Positions 43,960-54,649 of a stretch of DNA of 64,000 nucleotides are shown here, piece after piece. A program made the position numbers and the translations under genes. Source of the DNA: Caulobacter zeae (GTDB taxonomy: Bacteria; Pseudomonadota; Alphaproteobacteria; Caulobacterales; Caulobacteraceae); NCBI RefSeq assembly GCF_002858925.1, contig NZ_PJRS01000028.1, forward strand, positions 1 to 64,000, written 5' to 3'. Each line of letters starts with the position of its first letter. Position 1 is the stretch's first letter. The notes beneath the pieces are model-generated. The model was not told the DNA's origin, did not search any database, and worked only from the letters and a program-made list of their open reading frames with translations.

Positions 43960-45234
43960 TTGGAGAAGAAAACGAAGGGTGCGTGGCTTCTCGCGCAATC
44001 CAAGAGCTTGGGCGGTTACACCGGCGCGGGGGCTACGCGACTTGAAAATGTTAGCCACTCCGGAAAGATAGGTCGTCTGTATAATCTATTGCGACGGCAG
44101 GTGGATAATCAAAGTACATTTCTTATAGAGAAGAATACGATTGAAACTACATGTAAATTGAATGGTATTGAAAAATCTGACCGAATTATTGGCCTGCAGG
44201 TGCTTCAAGACGCGGGGAGGATAGATGTTTCTTCCGAAGGGGCGGTGGCTGTCTTAGGCGCTACGACTCAGGCCGTTTTGGAGGCGACGGCCGAAATATT
44301 CGATGATCAGAATCCGAGCGCGGATGAGCGGGCGATCATTGATCTGTCGGAGTTGGTGTCTGGAAAGCCTATAAGGCGCGCAGATGCGGAAGAGTACATT
44401 TCTGATATTCATAGGCTTACAAAAGCTGATGCGACATCACTTGTTGATCTATCGAAGAAAACGGCGCTTATAGATGAAGAGGGTGGGGCGGGGCAGTGCA
44501 TTCTTTTTAATTCACATACCTTCCGTGATGGTAGGTATGCGGAAAAAGCATACCGAGTTTTGGAGCAGCTCAGTGCGGATGAGCGTGGGCGTCTTTCTGA
44601 GGTTCAGGAAAAACTTAGCAAGCATGGTGCATTGTACGACGTAGATGTCGAGAAGATACTGGAGCCGGAGCTTTATAGGCGATTGGTCAGCGTTGGATTA
44701 TTCGACCGTATGGAGGTCAGTAATAGCACCGAGTCGGTCGGTTACATCGCGTCGCCAAACGATTTTCAGAAGTATGGCCGACCATTCGAGGAGGATCCAA
44801 TCGACGATGCCAAGGCTCTGATCGCATCGTTGACATACGGTCAGTCCCGGAGCACCCACACTCGAGGTCAAATCACTATGCCTGAGGCGCTCATTCGAGC
44901 CTTGGTTCGGGGTGAGGAGTTGGCCGCGCGGGCTGGCGGTGTGCGTGCGATCGGCGAAGACTATCGCGAACTTGAGGCGCGGCAAGTCGTGGACGTTACT
45001 AAAAAAAGCTATGGACGCTATACTATGCGCTTGCTCAAGAAGGATGTCGGCGAGCTCGCGTTGACGATCATCCGGGGTGGGGCTGCCGCGCAGGAAGCGG
45101 TCCTGATGGACGGGTCGCCGGCGCGAGCTTTCAAGGGGCCTCACGCAGCCAGAAGTGAAGTGCGCGCGAGGAATGAAATTACGGATAAGCGGTTCGTCTA
45201 CGATGCGTTGGACCGTCTGCGGAGTGGGGGCTGA
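43960..45234 (+). CDS. Unknown protein, first gene of a low-GC two-gene operon
   Basis: A 424-residue protein I do not recognise. No signal peptide, membrane helix, P-loop or obvious catalytic motif. Residues about 35-110 look like a winged helix (GKIGRLYNLLRRQVDNQSTF, then IIGLQVLQDAGRIDVSSEG). A second possible winged helix is near 240-290 (LYRRLVSVGLFDRMEVSN) and a third near 345-400. It could be a DNA-binding or sensor subunit. Start TTG at 43960 with GGGGGAG just upstream. Local GC is far below the window; 44101-44160 counts 17 G or C in 60. Its stop overlaps the start of the nuclease-like gene, so they work as a pair, possibly in defence. Confidence 0.8.
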   Translation: MEKKTKGAWLLAQSKSLGGYTGAGATRLENVSHSGKIGRLYNLLRRQVDNQSTFLIEKNTIETTCKLNGIEKSDRIIGLQVLQDAGRIDVSSEGAVAVLGATTQAVLEATAEIFDDQNPSADERAIIDLSELVSGKPIRRADAEEYISDIHRLTKADATSLVDLSKKTALIDEEGGAGQCILFNSHTFRDGRYAEKAYRVLEQLSADERGRLSEVQEKLSKHGALYDVDVEKILEPELYRRLVSVGLFDRMEVSNSTESVGYIASPNDFQKYGRPFEEDPIDDAKALIASLTYGQSRSTHTRGQITMPEALIRALVRGEELAARAGGVRAIGEDYRELEARQVVDVTKKSYGRYTMRLLKKDVGELALTIIRGGAAAQEAVLMDGSPARAFKGPHAARSEVRARNEITDKRFVYDALDRLRSGG

Positions 45235-46379
45235 TGGCTGTGGCGAAGGGTGCGGGTCTCGAAGAGTTGGCGCGGGCGTATTTTTCTCGGCAGGGGTTTG
45301 TCGCGATCCGCAGTGTCTCGATCCAGTTCGAGGACGAAGAAGTTACTGATGCAGACGTCTGGTTATACGGACGGCAAGGGGCTGGAGTTCGTACTCGGGC
45401 GCTTGTGGATGTTAAGGATAAAAAGTCGCCAAAAGCGTTCGAGCGGGTGCTTTGGGTTCGGGGGATGCAATTGGCGCTCGGATGTGATCGAGCGTTCGTT
45501 GCTACGACCGATGCCAGTCCCAAGGTGATCCGCTTTGCTCAGCATCAAAAGGTGGCTTTGCTGCCTGCTTCATTCCTTCGTCGTCAGGTTGAAAATCGGC
45601 TTGATCGTTTGAGTTTAGAGGAGTTGGTGGGAAATATTCAGGAATTCTCATCTCATAAGCAAGATGGTGACTGGTTGAAGCAGATCGCTATGGCTAAATC
45701 TGCGGTGGTGAGCTTGGCTCCTTATCCAGCGTTTAACAAGGCGATAAGCGCATTTCGATTTTTCGCTGAACGGGCTGGAACTAGACCTCAGCACCGCGAG
45801 CAGGCGCTACGAGGTGCATACTTTGCTGCGTCCCTGGCAAGTATCGCGCTAGACGCGGCAGCTGATCGGTTGGCATTTGAGGACAATGCCGCTCGCTATA
45901 GATTGCTCTATGAAGGCATAACCTATGGTGACGTGGGTGATGGCCGTGTCAGGTCGACCATAGGTACTGTTCTCAATGTAATTTCGCATGGCGTGAATAA
46001 CGGCAAGGTTATTGCGCGACAGGCGAGTGATGCTCTTGATGAGATGTTCGCAGGTCTTAGGGCGGAGATCGTTGCGGAATTTTTTTCAAAGTCAGAGAAT
46101 TCTCAAATGTTATTCTCGGTGGCGAGGGAGTTAGAGGCGAAAGCGCATGCGCGGTCACGCTCCGATATGACTTTGCTGAGTGTCGAGGCTAAGTCTGTGT
46201 TGGGTGTGTTTGCGGATTTTGTCGGGGCAAAGCGGGCGGCGTTATTTAGCGCTGAATTTGGAGTCGCGTCTGCGGCCAAGCCTGAGATCGGTGAGGCGTC
46301 TGATCGAGTGCTCTTAAAATCCAGCGACGATAAAGATGACGACGTATTCCCAGGGGATCGGCCGTCCAAGCTGCTTTAG
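45234..46379 (+). CDS. PD-(D/E)XK nuclease-like protein, second gene of the low-GC operon
   Basis: A 381-residue protein. The first 110 residues have the layout of a restriction-endonuclease-like domain: helix GLEELARAYFSRQGFVAIRS with E10/E11, D39 and D41 in EVTDADVWLYG, and D59-V-K61 in RALVDVKDKKSP, followed by ALGCDRAFVATTDAS. The remaining 270 residues are helical and end in a polar tail; they match nothing I know. The ATG shares one base with the previous stop (TGATG). GC is low, as in its partner. The active-site assignment is by eye but all acidic and lysine positions are present. Likely role: DNA cleavage in a defence or conflict system (inference). Confidence 0.75.
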   Translation: MAVAKGAGLEELARAYFSRQGFVAIRSVSIQFEDEEVTDADVWLYGRQGAGVRTRALVDVKDKKSPKAFERVLWVRGMQLALGCDRAFVATTDASPKVIRFAQHQKVALLPASFLRRQVENRLDRLSLEELVGNIQEFSSHKQDGDWLKQIAMAKSAVVSLAPYPAFNKAISAFRFFAERAGTRPQHREQALRGAYFAASLASIALDAAADRLAFEDNAARYRLLYEGITYGDVGDGRVRSTIGTVLNVISHGVNNGKVIARQASDALDEMFAGLRAEIVAEFFSKSENSQMLFSVARELEAKAHARSRSDMTLLSVEAKSVLGVFADFVGAKRAALFSAEFGVASAAKPEIGEASDRVLLKSSDDKDDDVFPGDRPSKLL

Positions 46380-46437
46380 GCTGGAGTGAGGAGATGGAGG
46401 GCTGACCCTTATTGGGTTGGCCTTCCCGATTAAAAAC

Positions 46438-48705
<2,268 letters not shown>

Positions 48706-48745
48706 GGGCCAAATCTAGGCATCCAGGCGCGCGAAGGCCAGAGGG

Positions 48746-48770
48746 CCTGCTGACAGCCGGTGTCAGCAGG
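48746..48770. other. Perfect hairpin between uvrB and the TPR-like gene
   Basis: CCTGCTGACA (48746-48755), spacer GCCGG, TGTCAGCAGG (48761-48770): a perfect 10-bp inverted repeat 41 bases upstream of the uvrB start. No T run on either side, so a plain terminator is doubtful. It could be a protein site for uvrB control or an mRNA structure past the upstream gene stop (48787). Confidence 0.5.
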
Positions 48771-48786
48771 TGGCGGCATGTGGCGG

Positions 48787-50325
48787 CTAGTAGCCTCCGG
48801 CGTAGTCGCCGCTGAGCGGCACGGTGATCGCGCGGCCGTATTCCAGCATCACCGACACGACCTCGGGCCGGGCGATCATGGCCTTGCGGCGGGCGTCGAG
48901 CTCGGCGTCGCGCGGGGTGAGCGCCGGCGGCGGCGGGCCGTCGCGGAAGGCCTTCAGCGCGTCGCCGCGCAGGGCCGGGTCGCGCAGGCGGCGGATCATC
49001 AGCTGGGCGGCCTCGTCGTCGCGGCCCACGCACAGCAGGGCGCCGGACAGGGCGTAGGGGTTGTCGCGCCAGCCCTTGCGCAGCTTGTCGAGCGCCTTGC
49101 GGGCGGCGGCCTCGTCGCCCAGGCGGTGGCGGGCGCAGGCGCGCAGCTCCTCCAGCCACATCAGGCCGAACGGCGAGGCGATCGAGGCGTCGGCGGCGTC
49201 GACCGCCTTCAGCACCTCGGCCGAGCGGTCGAGGCCCAGGAGGAGGGCGGCGCGGGCGGTGTTCTGGGTCAGCCTGTCCTGGGCGACGGGCCTGGCCAGC
49301 AGGGCGTCGGCCTCGTCGAAGCGGCCCAGCTCGCTGAGCGCGGCGGCCTGGATGGCGACCAGCATCGGGCCCGACAGCTCGACGTCGTCGAAGGCCTCGC
49401 CGGCCTGCAGGCGCGTGACGTAGCCGGCCCCCAGGGCGACAGCCTCGTCCCGCCGGGCCAAGGCGCGCAGGTGGTCGACGCGCTGGGCGATGCGCTTGAG
49501 GTTGGCCGGCTCGCGGGCCGACTGCTCGTCGGCGCGGGCGAGGGCGGTCTGCAGCACCTTGGTCCAGTCGAAGCGGCCGGCGGCCTCCAGGTCCGGCCAC
49601 AGGGGCGCGAAACGGCGGTCCTGGGCCACGGCCAGCAGCACCTGCGGGCTGCTGGCGCGATCGAGCACGGCGCCGGCGCGGGTCATGTCGCCGTCGTCGG
49701 CGGCCAGCTGGGCGCGGACCAGGGCCCAGTCGTTGTCGACCTGGTCGTGGCCGTCCTCGGTGGGCCAGTCGAGGCCGCGCAGCAGGTCCAGCGCCTTGGC
49801 GCGGGCGGCCGGATCGTCCTTCAGGTCCTCGACCGTCTGGCCGTACATCTCGGGCGGCAGGGCGGTGACCTGCGAGGCGTCGGCGGCCACGGCGCGCTGC
49901 AGGGCCGCCAGCTCGCCCTTGCCGTCGTTGCGCATGGCCGCGTCGGCCAGCAGCACCATGTTGGCCGAGGCCAGGATCGGCGGAGGCGTGTCGTCGCGGT
50001 CGAGGCGGCGGGCCGCGGCCACGGCGCGGGCGTCGTCGAACGGCCGGCAGACGACGACGGCGTACAGCACCGCGTCGCGGCGGAAGGCGTCCAGGGCCTC
50101 GAAGCCGCGCCGGGCGACCAGGGCGTCGACCCGGTCGGCCAGCTCGGCGGGGCACGGCTGGCCGGCCTGCGGCCCCTGCGCCTTCGACAGGTCGAGCATG
50201 CGCGCGATCACCGCGTCGGCGTCGCGGGCGAGGTCGGGCCCGCCCCTGGTCGGGGCGGCCAGGGCGGGGGCGGCCGCCAGCGACAGCGCCGCGGCGGCGA
50301 CGGCGAGTTGCAGTTTCACGATCAT
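48787..50325 (-). CDS. Exported protein with TPR-like helical repeats, unknown
   Basis: A 512-residue protein with a clean signal peptide (MIVKLQLAVAAAALSLAAAP then ALA-APT). The rest is all helical with degenerate pairs of the TPR/Sel1 sort, for example FDEADALLARPVAQDRLTQN and LGDEAAARKALDKLRKGW. Two cysteines (in QPCPAEL and VVVCRPF) could form a periplasmic disulfide. No catalytic motif. The ATG at 50325 starts the signal peptide. It lies upstream of uvrB on the same strand. Probably a periplasmic scaffold; function unknown. Confidence 0.75.
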   Translation of the reverse strand: MIVKLQLAVAAAALSLAAAPALAAPTRGGPDLARDADAVIARMLDLSKAQGPQAGQPCPAELADRVDALVARRGFEALDAFRRDAVLYAVVVCRPFDDARAVAAARRLDRDDTPPPILASANMVLLADAAMRNDGKGELAALQRAVAADASQVTALPPEMYGQTVEDLKDDPAARAKALDLLRGLDWPTEDGHDQVDNDWALVRAQLAADDGDMTRAGAVLDRASSPQVLLAVAQDRRFAPLWPDLEAAGRFDWTKVLQTALARADEQSAREPANLKRIAQRVDHLRALARRDEAVALGAGYVTRLQAGEAFDDVELSGPMLVAIQAAALSELGRFDEADALLARPVAQDRLTQNTARAALLLGLDRSAEVLKAVDAADASIASPFGLMWLEELRACARHRLGDEAAARKALDKLRKGWRDNPYALSGALLCVGRDDEAAQLMIRRLRDPALRGDALKAFRDGPPPPALTPRDAELDARRKAMIARPEVVSVMLEYGRAITVPLSGDYAGGY

Positions 50326-50386
50326 GCGCGGCCCCCGGTCACCCGTCACTTAAGACCACGCGCCCGGCCGCGCCGCAACGCCGCGA

Positions 50387-51007
50387 TCAAGCGCAGGCCT
50401 TGCGCGGCTCGTCGGCCTTGATCACGCACAGGATCCTGGCGCCCCGCGCCTCGCCGTACTGACGGCGGACGCGCTCGGAGAACTCCTCCCACTTCAGGCG
50501 GGTGTCGGCGTCGTCCTCGTCGAACTTGCAGCTGGAGCCCATGGCGGTCTGGCCCAGCGACAGGTCGGGCGCCGCCAGGTCGCCGGCGCGGCGCAGGGCC
50601 TCGTCGAGATTGCGGTGCATCAGGGCGCGGCAGGCGCGCAGGGCGTCATTGGCCTTGTCGCGGCCCTGGGCGTAGTCGCCTCCGTCGAACCAGTCGCCGT
50701 CGTCGCAATGGGCCTCGGTGACGCTGATCAGGCCGCGGAACGGCCGGTCGGGCGCGCCGACCGCGCCGAAGCTGCCGGCCCCGACCATCAGGCTCGTGCC
50801 GGCCAGCTGGTTGAGGGTCAGCCGCTCGAAGCCGACCGGCTCCAGCGCCCGGCGGGTGATCCGCTCGTGCTCGGCGTTCTGGCCCAGCTTGCGCACCGTG
50901 CCGAAGGCCTGGGCGGCCTGCGGCGCCGCGACGAGGGCCAGGGGGGCGACCAAAGCAGCGGCGGCGAGGCCGGCTGCGAGCAGGCGCGAACGGACGGACT
51001 TGGACAT
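50387..51007 (-). CDS. Exported protein of unknown function
   Basis: A 206-residue protein with a signal peptide (MSKSVRSRLLAAGLAAAALV, cut near QAAQA-FGT). The mature part starts FGTVRKLGQNAEHERITRRA, which has the look of the N-terminal helix of phospholipase C/P1-nuclease-like proteins (a xxEHERITRxA pattern), but the rest lacks their metal residues. Four cysteines are spread over the mature chain, so disulfides are likely. The ATG at 51007 is chosen because it begins the signal peptide. Precedes the TPR-like gene on the same strand. Confidence 0.75.
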   Translation of the reverse strand: MSKSVRSRLLAAGLAAAALVAPLALVAAPQAAQAFGTVRKLGQNAEHERITRRALEPVGFERLTLNQLAGTSLMVGAGSFGAVGAPDRPFRGLISVTEAHCDDGDWFDGGDYAQGRDKANDALRACRALMHRNLDEALRRAGDLAAPDLSLGQTAMGSSCKFDEDDADTRLKWEEFSERVRRQYGEARGARILCVIKADEPRKACA

Positions 51008-51084
51008 GACGCTGAAGACCCCTGAAGTGCGACAACCGGCGGTCACATTTTCAGGGATTCCCTTAAGCGCCGGTGTGCCGAATG

Positions 51085-51498
51085 TCACAGGCGCGACAGC
51101 GTCAGCGGATCCTCCTGCCCGGCGAAATACTTGGCCAGGGCGGCGCGAAAGCGCGGCTCTTCCGGCGCGGCGGCGGAAAACAGGGTGAGGCTGGAGCGCA
51201 GCTTCACGTCGTCGGGCGAGCCGAACACCGCATGGGCGTCGTCGCCGGGCAGGGCCAGGATCGCCTCGACGCACGCGAGCAGGCGCGGCCCCAGCACCGG
51301 ATGCGCCAGATAGGCCCGCGCCTCGTCCAGCCCCGCGATCGCGTAGAACCGGGCGGTCGGGCTATGGCCCAGGCCCTGGACCTGCGGGAACACGAACCAC
51401 ATCCAGTGCGCCCGCTTGCGGCCGGTGCGCAGCTCAGCGAGGGCGGCGGGATAGGCGGTCGCCTGGGCGTCGAGGAAGCGGGTGAGGGCGTGGGGCAT
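51085..51498 (-). CDS. DUF1810 family protein
   Basis: A 137-residue protein matching the DUF1810 family: N-terminal LTRFLDAQATAYPAALAELR, the hallmark KRAHWMWFVFPQVQGLGHSP, then FYAIAGLDEARAYLAHPVLG. Length is normal. The family is cytoplasmic and of unknown biochemical function; members resemble calpastatin-like proteins in name only. It is the last ordinary gene before the second accessory operon. Confidence 0.92.
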   Translation of the reverse strand: MPHALTRFLDAQATAYPAALAELRTGRKRAHWMWFVFPQVQGLGHSPTARFYAIAGLDEARAYLAHPVLGPRLLACVEAILALPGDDAHAVFGSPDDVKLRSSLTLFSAAAPEEPRFRAALAKYFAGQEDPLTLSRL

Positions 51499-51686
51499 GG
51501 GGGGGCAAGAGCGGAGCTTGGATCACCAGCATGAAGTGGACATTTGGCCATGTTCAACCATGACCGGCCGACTTCGCGTTGTGGACAGCAAAATGTGGAG
51601 CGACTCACTTAATGGTAGCGCTTGTCTCTCGATTCGCGCATTGGCCGAATGCCCTTGCTCGCGGCCACTAGGAGCAACGTCGCCTA

Positions 51687-53495
51687 ATGCAGCTAATTCG
51701 CCGTATCGAGATCAACTATCTCCGCTCTCTCTACAGCGCGGTTCTCGACAATCCCGGCGACATGAACGTGGTTTTTGGGCGCAACGACAGTGGCAAGTCG
51801 AACCTACTGCGCGCGCTGAACCTGTTCTTCAACCAGGAGATTGAGCCGGGCCAGGACCTTGAGTTCGAGTTGGATTTCAGCGACATCAGACGCGATGCGG
51901 CCAAATCGGCCAAGGGGCGGCAGTTCATTGCCATCCGCATCGACTTTAATGTCCCTCCCAACTATCGTCCGTCACTCGGCGACGCTATCTCGATCAAGCG
52001 TCAGTGGAATATTTACGGAGAGCGAACGGACACACTCCCTCGCGGCCTTTCGAAGGGATCCAAGATCCAGCTGACCCGATTTCTCAACCAGATCGACTTC
52101 AGCTACATTCCAGCGATCAAGGACCTTCAAGTCTTCGGCGACTTGATCGAGCGCATGTATGGCGCTGCCGCCCAGAGCACCGGCTTTGAGGCCGTGACGG
52201 ACACCTTCGTCGAAGCGATCCGGGAGCAGACCAGCGGCCTGTCAGCAGGCCTGAGCAAACTCTTTGGCTCAACCACCAGATTGGCCGCTCCGACGGACAT
52301 GGGATTGCTCTTCAGGTCCCTGGATTTCGCCCATGGCGACGACGGCCACTCTCTACTACGGCAGAAGGGCGACGGCGTGAAAGCCCGCCACCTGCCCGAG
52401 TTGCTGCGCTACATCAACGAGCACGAGTCCGGGAAGAAGTTCTTTATATGGGGCTTCGAGGAGCCAGAAAACTCGCTCGACCTGGGTGCCGCCGACGCGG
52501 AGGCAGAACGATTTGCCGAAATCGCTGCGCGGTCCGACACCCAGGTCTTCATAACGAGCCATTCGCCCGCCTTCTATTTAGCGAGCTCCGAGCGAACAAA
52601 GGCTGATATCCGCCGAGTGTTCGTTTCCAAGCAGAAGCCAGGCCATGGCGCGCGGGACCTCGTTGTGCCGAAGAACGCTATAAGTGTCATCGACACGCTG
52701 GACGACGCGGAAAGCCGGATGAAAGAGGCCAGCCTCCTACAGCTGCCTTACCTGATCCGGCAATGGAGCGATCTGAAGAAAGATCGCGATGCCCTCGAAG
52801 AGCAAGCGGGGCATCTAAAGCGAAAACTGGAACTATTGAGGGTACCAACTCTGTTTGTTGAGGGTCGGTTCGACAAGGAGCTGTTCGAGGCGGCCTTCGC
52901 CCGCGCCGGCATTCCGAAAACCGCGATCAACGTTCGTGTTCTTGAGGGCACGCCTTCGACGACTCCTGAACTTTTGCCGCGCTTGCTCAGTGCAGGTGCG
53001 CTACATCAGGAAGCCAAGGTCCTGTTCCTGTTCGACAACGACGGGGCAGGCCGTAGGGCACATAGAAACATCTGCGGCAAAGCGCCGCCGGCGAAAATCT
53101 GCCAGGTCGCCAACGAGTTGGGAGTGTGGCTACTGCCACAATCGTCCGACAGCGTCGCGTTCTGCGGGGTCCACTCCATTCGTCCCGACCAGCTGTTCTT
53201 TACGTCCGAGTTTCTCTATCCCGCTAAGTTGGCCGCCGAACTCTGCGTGGAGATAATTGGGTCCGAGGGAGTGGCTGCATCACGATCCGCCATCCACGAC
53301 TCGTACCACGGTAGTCTAAGCCAAGCGGCGGCAGCGCCGCTTCGTGTTGCGGAACCAGGTACGATAGATTGGTTCTTCTCTCGCGGCGTACCTAACAATT
53401 TTAAAGAGCGCTTCGCTGCGGCAGCAGCCAAAACTTTGCCGCAAGACCAAGTCGATCACATCGCCAGCACGGCTTGGGCCTTCCTGAATAGCTAA
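51687..53495 (+). CDS. OLD-family ATPase/TOPRIM nuclease
   Basis: A 602-residue protein with two parts. The ABC/SMC-type ATPase has Walker A GRNDSGKSN (31-39), a signature-like KGDGVKARHL (227-236), Walker B FFIWGFEEPENSLDL (252-266) and the switch ITSHSPAF with H292. A short helical linker leads to a TOPRIM domain with E392 in PTLFVEGRFDKELFE and D450-x-D452 in VLFLFDNDGAGR. This is the overcoming-lysogenization-defect (OLD) architecture, known from P2 Old and the GajA subunit of Gabija. GC is lower than in flanking genes (52741-52800 counts 33 of 60). A PIN-like nuclease gene follows with one base of overlap. Defence role inferred. Confidence 0.9.
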   Translation: MQLIRRIEINYLRSLYSAVLDNPGDMNVVFGRNDSGKSNLLRALNLFFNQEIEPGQDLEFELDFSDIRRDAAKSAKGRQFIAIRIDFNVPPNYRPSLGDAISIKRQWNIYGERTDTLPRGLSKGSKIQLTRFLNQIDFSYIPAIKDLQVFGDLIERMYGAAAQSTGFEAVTDTFVEAIREQTSGLSAGLSKLFGSTTRLAAPTDMGLLFRSLDFAHGDDGHSLLRQKGDGVKARHLPELLRYINEHESGKKFFIWGFEEPENSLDLGAADAEAERFAEIAARSDTQVFITSHSPAFYLASSERTKADIRRVFVSKQKPGHGARDLVVPKNAISVIDTLDDAESRMKEASLLQLPYLIRQWSDLKKDRDALEEQAGHLKRKLELLRVPTLFVEGRFDKELFEAAFARAGIPKTAINVRVLEGTPSTTPELLPRLLSAGALHQEAKVLFLFDNDGAGRRAHRNICGKAPPAKICQVANELGVWLLPQSSDSVAFCGVHSIRPDQLFFTSEFLYPAKLAAELCVEIIGSEGVAASRSAIHDSYHGSLSQAAAAPLRVAEPGTIDWFFSRGVPNNFKERFAAAAAKTLPQDQVDHIASTAWAFLNS

Positions 53496-54442
53496 TGAAG
53501 CGAGCACCAAAGTACCTAGGCGCTCTCGGTAGAAATCTCACGGGAGAAGGCGCTAATTCCATGAAGCGGCTGGTCAACATCATCAGAAACCTGCCCGAGC
53601 ACCTACGGTTTAAGTACGGGCCAGGGGCGGTGCAGCAGCTGGTGCACTGGTCGACGTTCCAGGCGCGCCGGAAGCTCCCGGCCGATCAACCGCTTGGCAT
53701 CCTCGTCGACAATAGCGTGCGAGGAAACGCGGTCACGCACGAGACGGGGTGGGTTTCGACTGGCCCGAAGATGTGGGGGCCGCATGAGATCGACACGGGC
53801 TACATGGCCCGCGTGCCGGTTCACACCGACGCGAATGACACCGAGATCTACGAGAACCTGACCTACCTGTCGGGGATCGTGCATCTCGGGAAGACCGGGC
53901 GACTGAGGCTCTGCACGTCGGCGGAGTTGCGCGATGAGACCTGGCGACAGCCGAGTGGCCTTTACACCGGCTACGGCTACTTCGATCATAGCCTGTTCGC
54001 TGGTGTGAACCTTGAGTGTATCGACAAACTTGAGGGCGGCTGGATGCTAGGCGGTGGCGCACCGCCCCTCGAAAATCAGCAGCAGCGTCGCCTCAGCAAT
54101 TCGAACGACCCGCTGTACCACGCCCTCCTGAAGCGACTTGGACCAAAGCAAAATCTCGACGCTTGGCACATTAGGACGGCTGAGAAGTACGGCCTGTTCT
54201 GTTTCCTGACGATGGACTTCAAACTGCGACGGACGGTCGAGCGCTGGAAGGACTACGAGCCGTTCAAGTCGATGAAGACGAAGGTCATGACGCCGGCGGA
54301 GTTCGGGAAGGTATTCGAGCTGATCCGCGTGCCGCCGCGCCTCCACAGCTACTCCAACGCCAGCTTTTTCGTGCGCAGCGACTTGCACATGCCGGGTGAG
54401 AAGCGGCGCTCAAGGTCGGCGTACGGGCCTAAGGCCCGCTAG
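53495..54442 (+). CDS. PIN-like nuclease, partner of the OLD-family protein
   Basis: A 315-residue protein not previously known to me. Its core reads like a PIN RNase: first acidic residue D72 in GILVDNSVRGN, possible middle acids around E120 or E147, and the C-terminal block LDAWHIRTAEKYGLFCFLTM plus DFKL with D222 and D241, followed by KVMTPAEF as at the end of many PIN domains. An insert of about 60 residues (150-215) enlarges the domain. The basic tail (KRRSRSAYGPKAR) may bind nucleic acid. The ATG overlaps the previous stop as TAATG; a later ATG at 53561 is possible. Coupled translation suggests a two-component system. Confidence 0.7.
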   Translation: MKRAPKYLGALGRNLTGEGANSMKRLVNIIRNLPEHLRFKYGPGAVQQLVHWSTFQARRKLPADQPLGILVDNSVRGNAVTHETGWVSTGPKMWGPHEIDTGYMARVPVHTDANDTEIYENLTYLSGIVHLGKTGRLRLCTSAELRDETWRQPSGLYTGYGYFDHSLFAGVNLECIDKLEGGWMLGGGAPPLENQQQRRLSNSNDPLYHALLKRLGPKQNLDAWHIRTAEKYGLFCFLTMDFKLRRTVERWKDYEPFKSMKTKVMTPAEFGKVFELIRVPPRLHSYSNASFFVRSDLHMPGEKRRSRSAYGPKAR

Positions 54443-54649
54443 GTGAGATGCGGGGAAATCACGTCGTAATGCCTCAACCGCCGCGACAGCGGTTCGTCCG
54501 GTAGAATCCGGATGCTCAAGCGCTACCCGATGCAGCGGGCAACTGCATACGAGCGGGTGCCGAGGGCGTCGGCAGGCTGTTGGCCGCCAAGCTCAGTTGG
54601 CTGCCAAGAAGCGGATGCCTCAGACGTCAGCAAAGAGTCAGAACCCCCC

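Noticed and set aside
43782..44045. 87-codon frame with a hydrophobic N-terminal half just before the low-GC operon
   Set aside because: It overlaps the first operon gene out of frame and its second half is that gene's sequence in another frame. Only the hydrophobic first part is suggestive, which is not enough.
48706..48786. LexA/SOS box in front of uvrB
   Set aside because: No GTTC-N7-GTTC on either strand in this gap.
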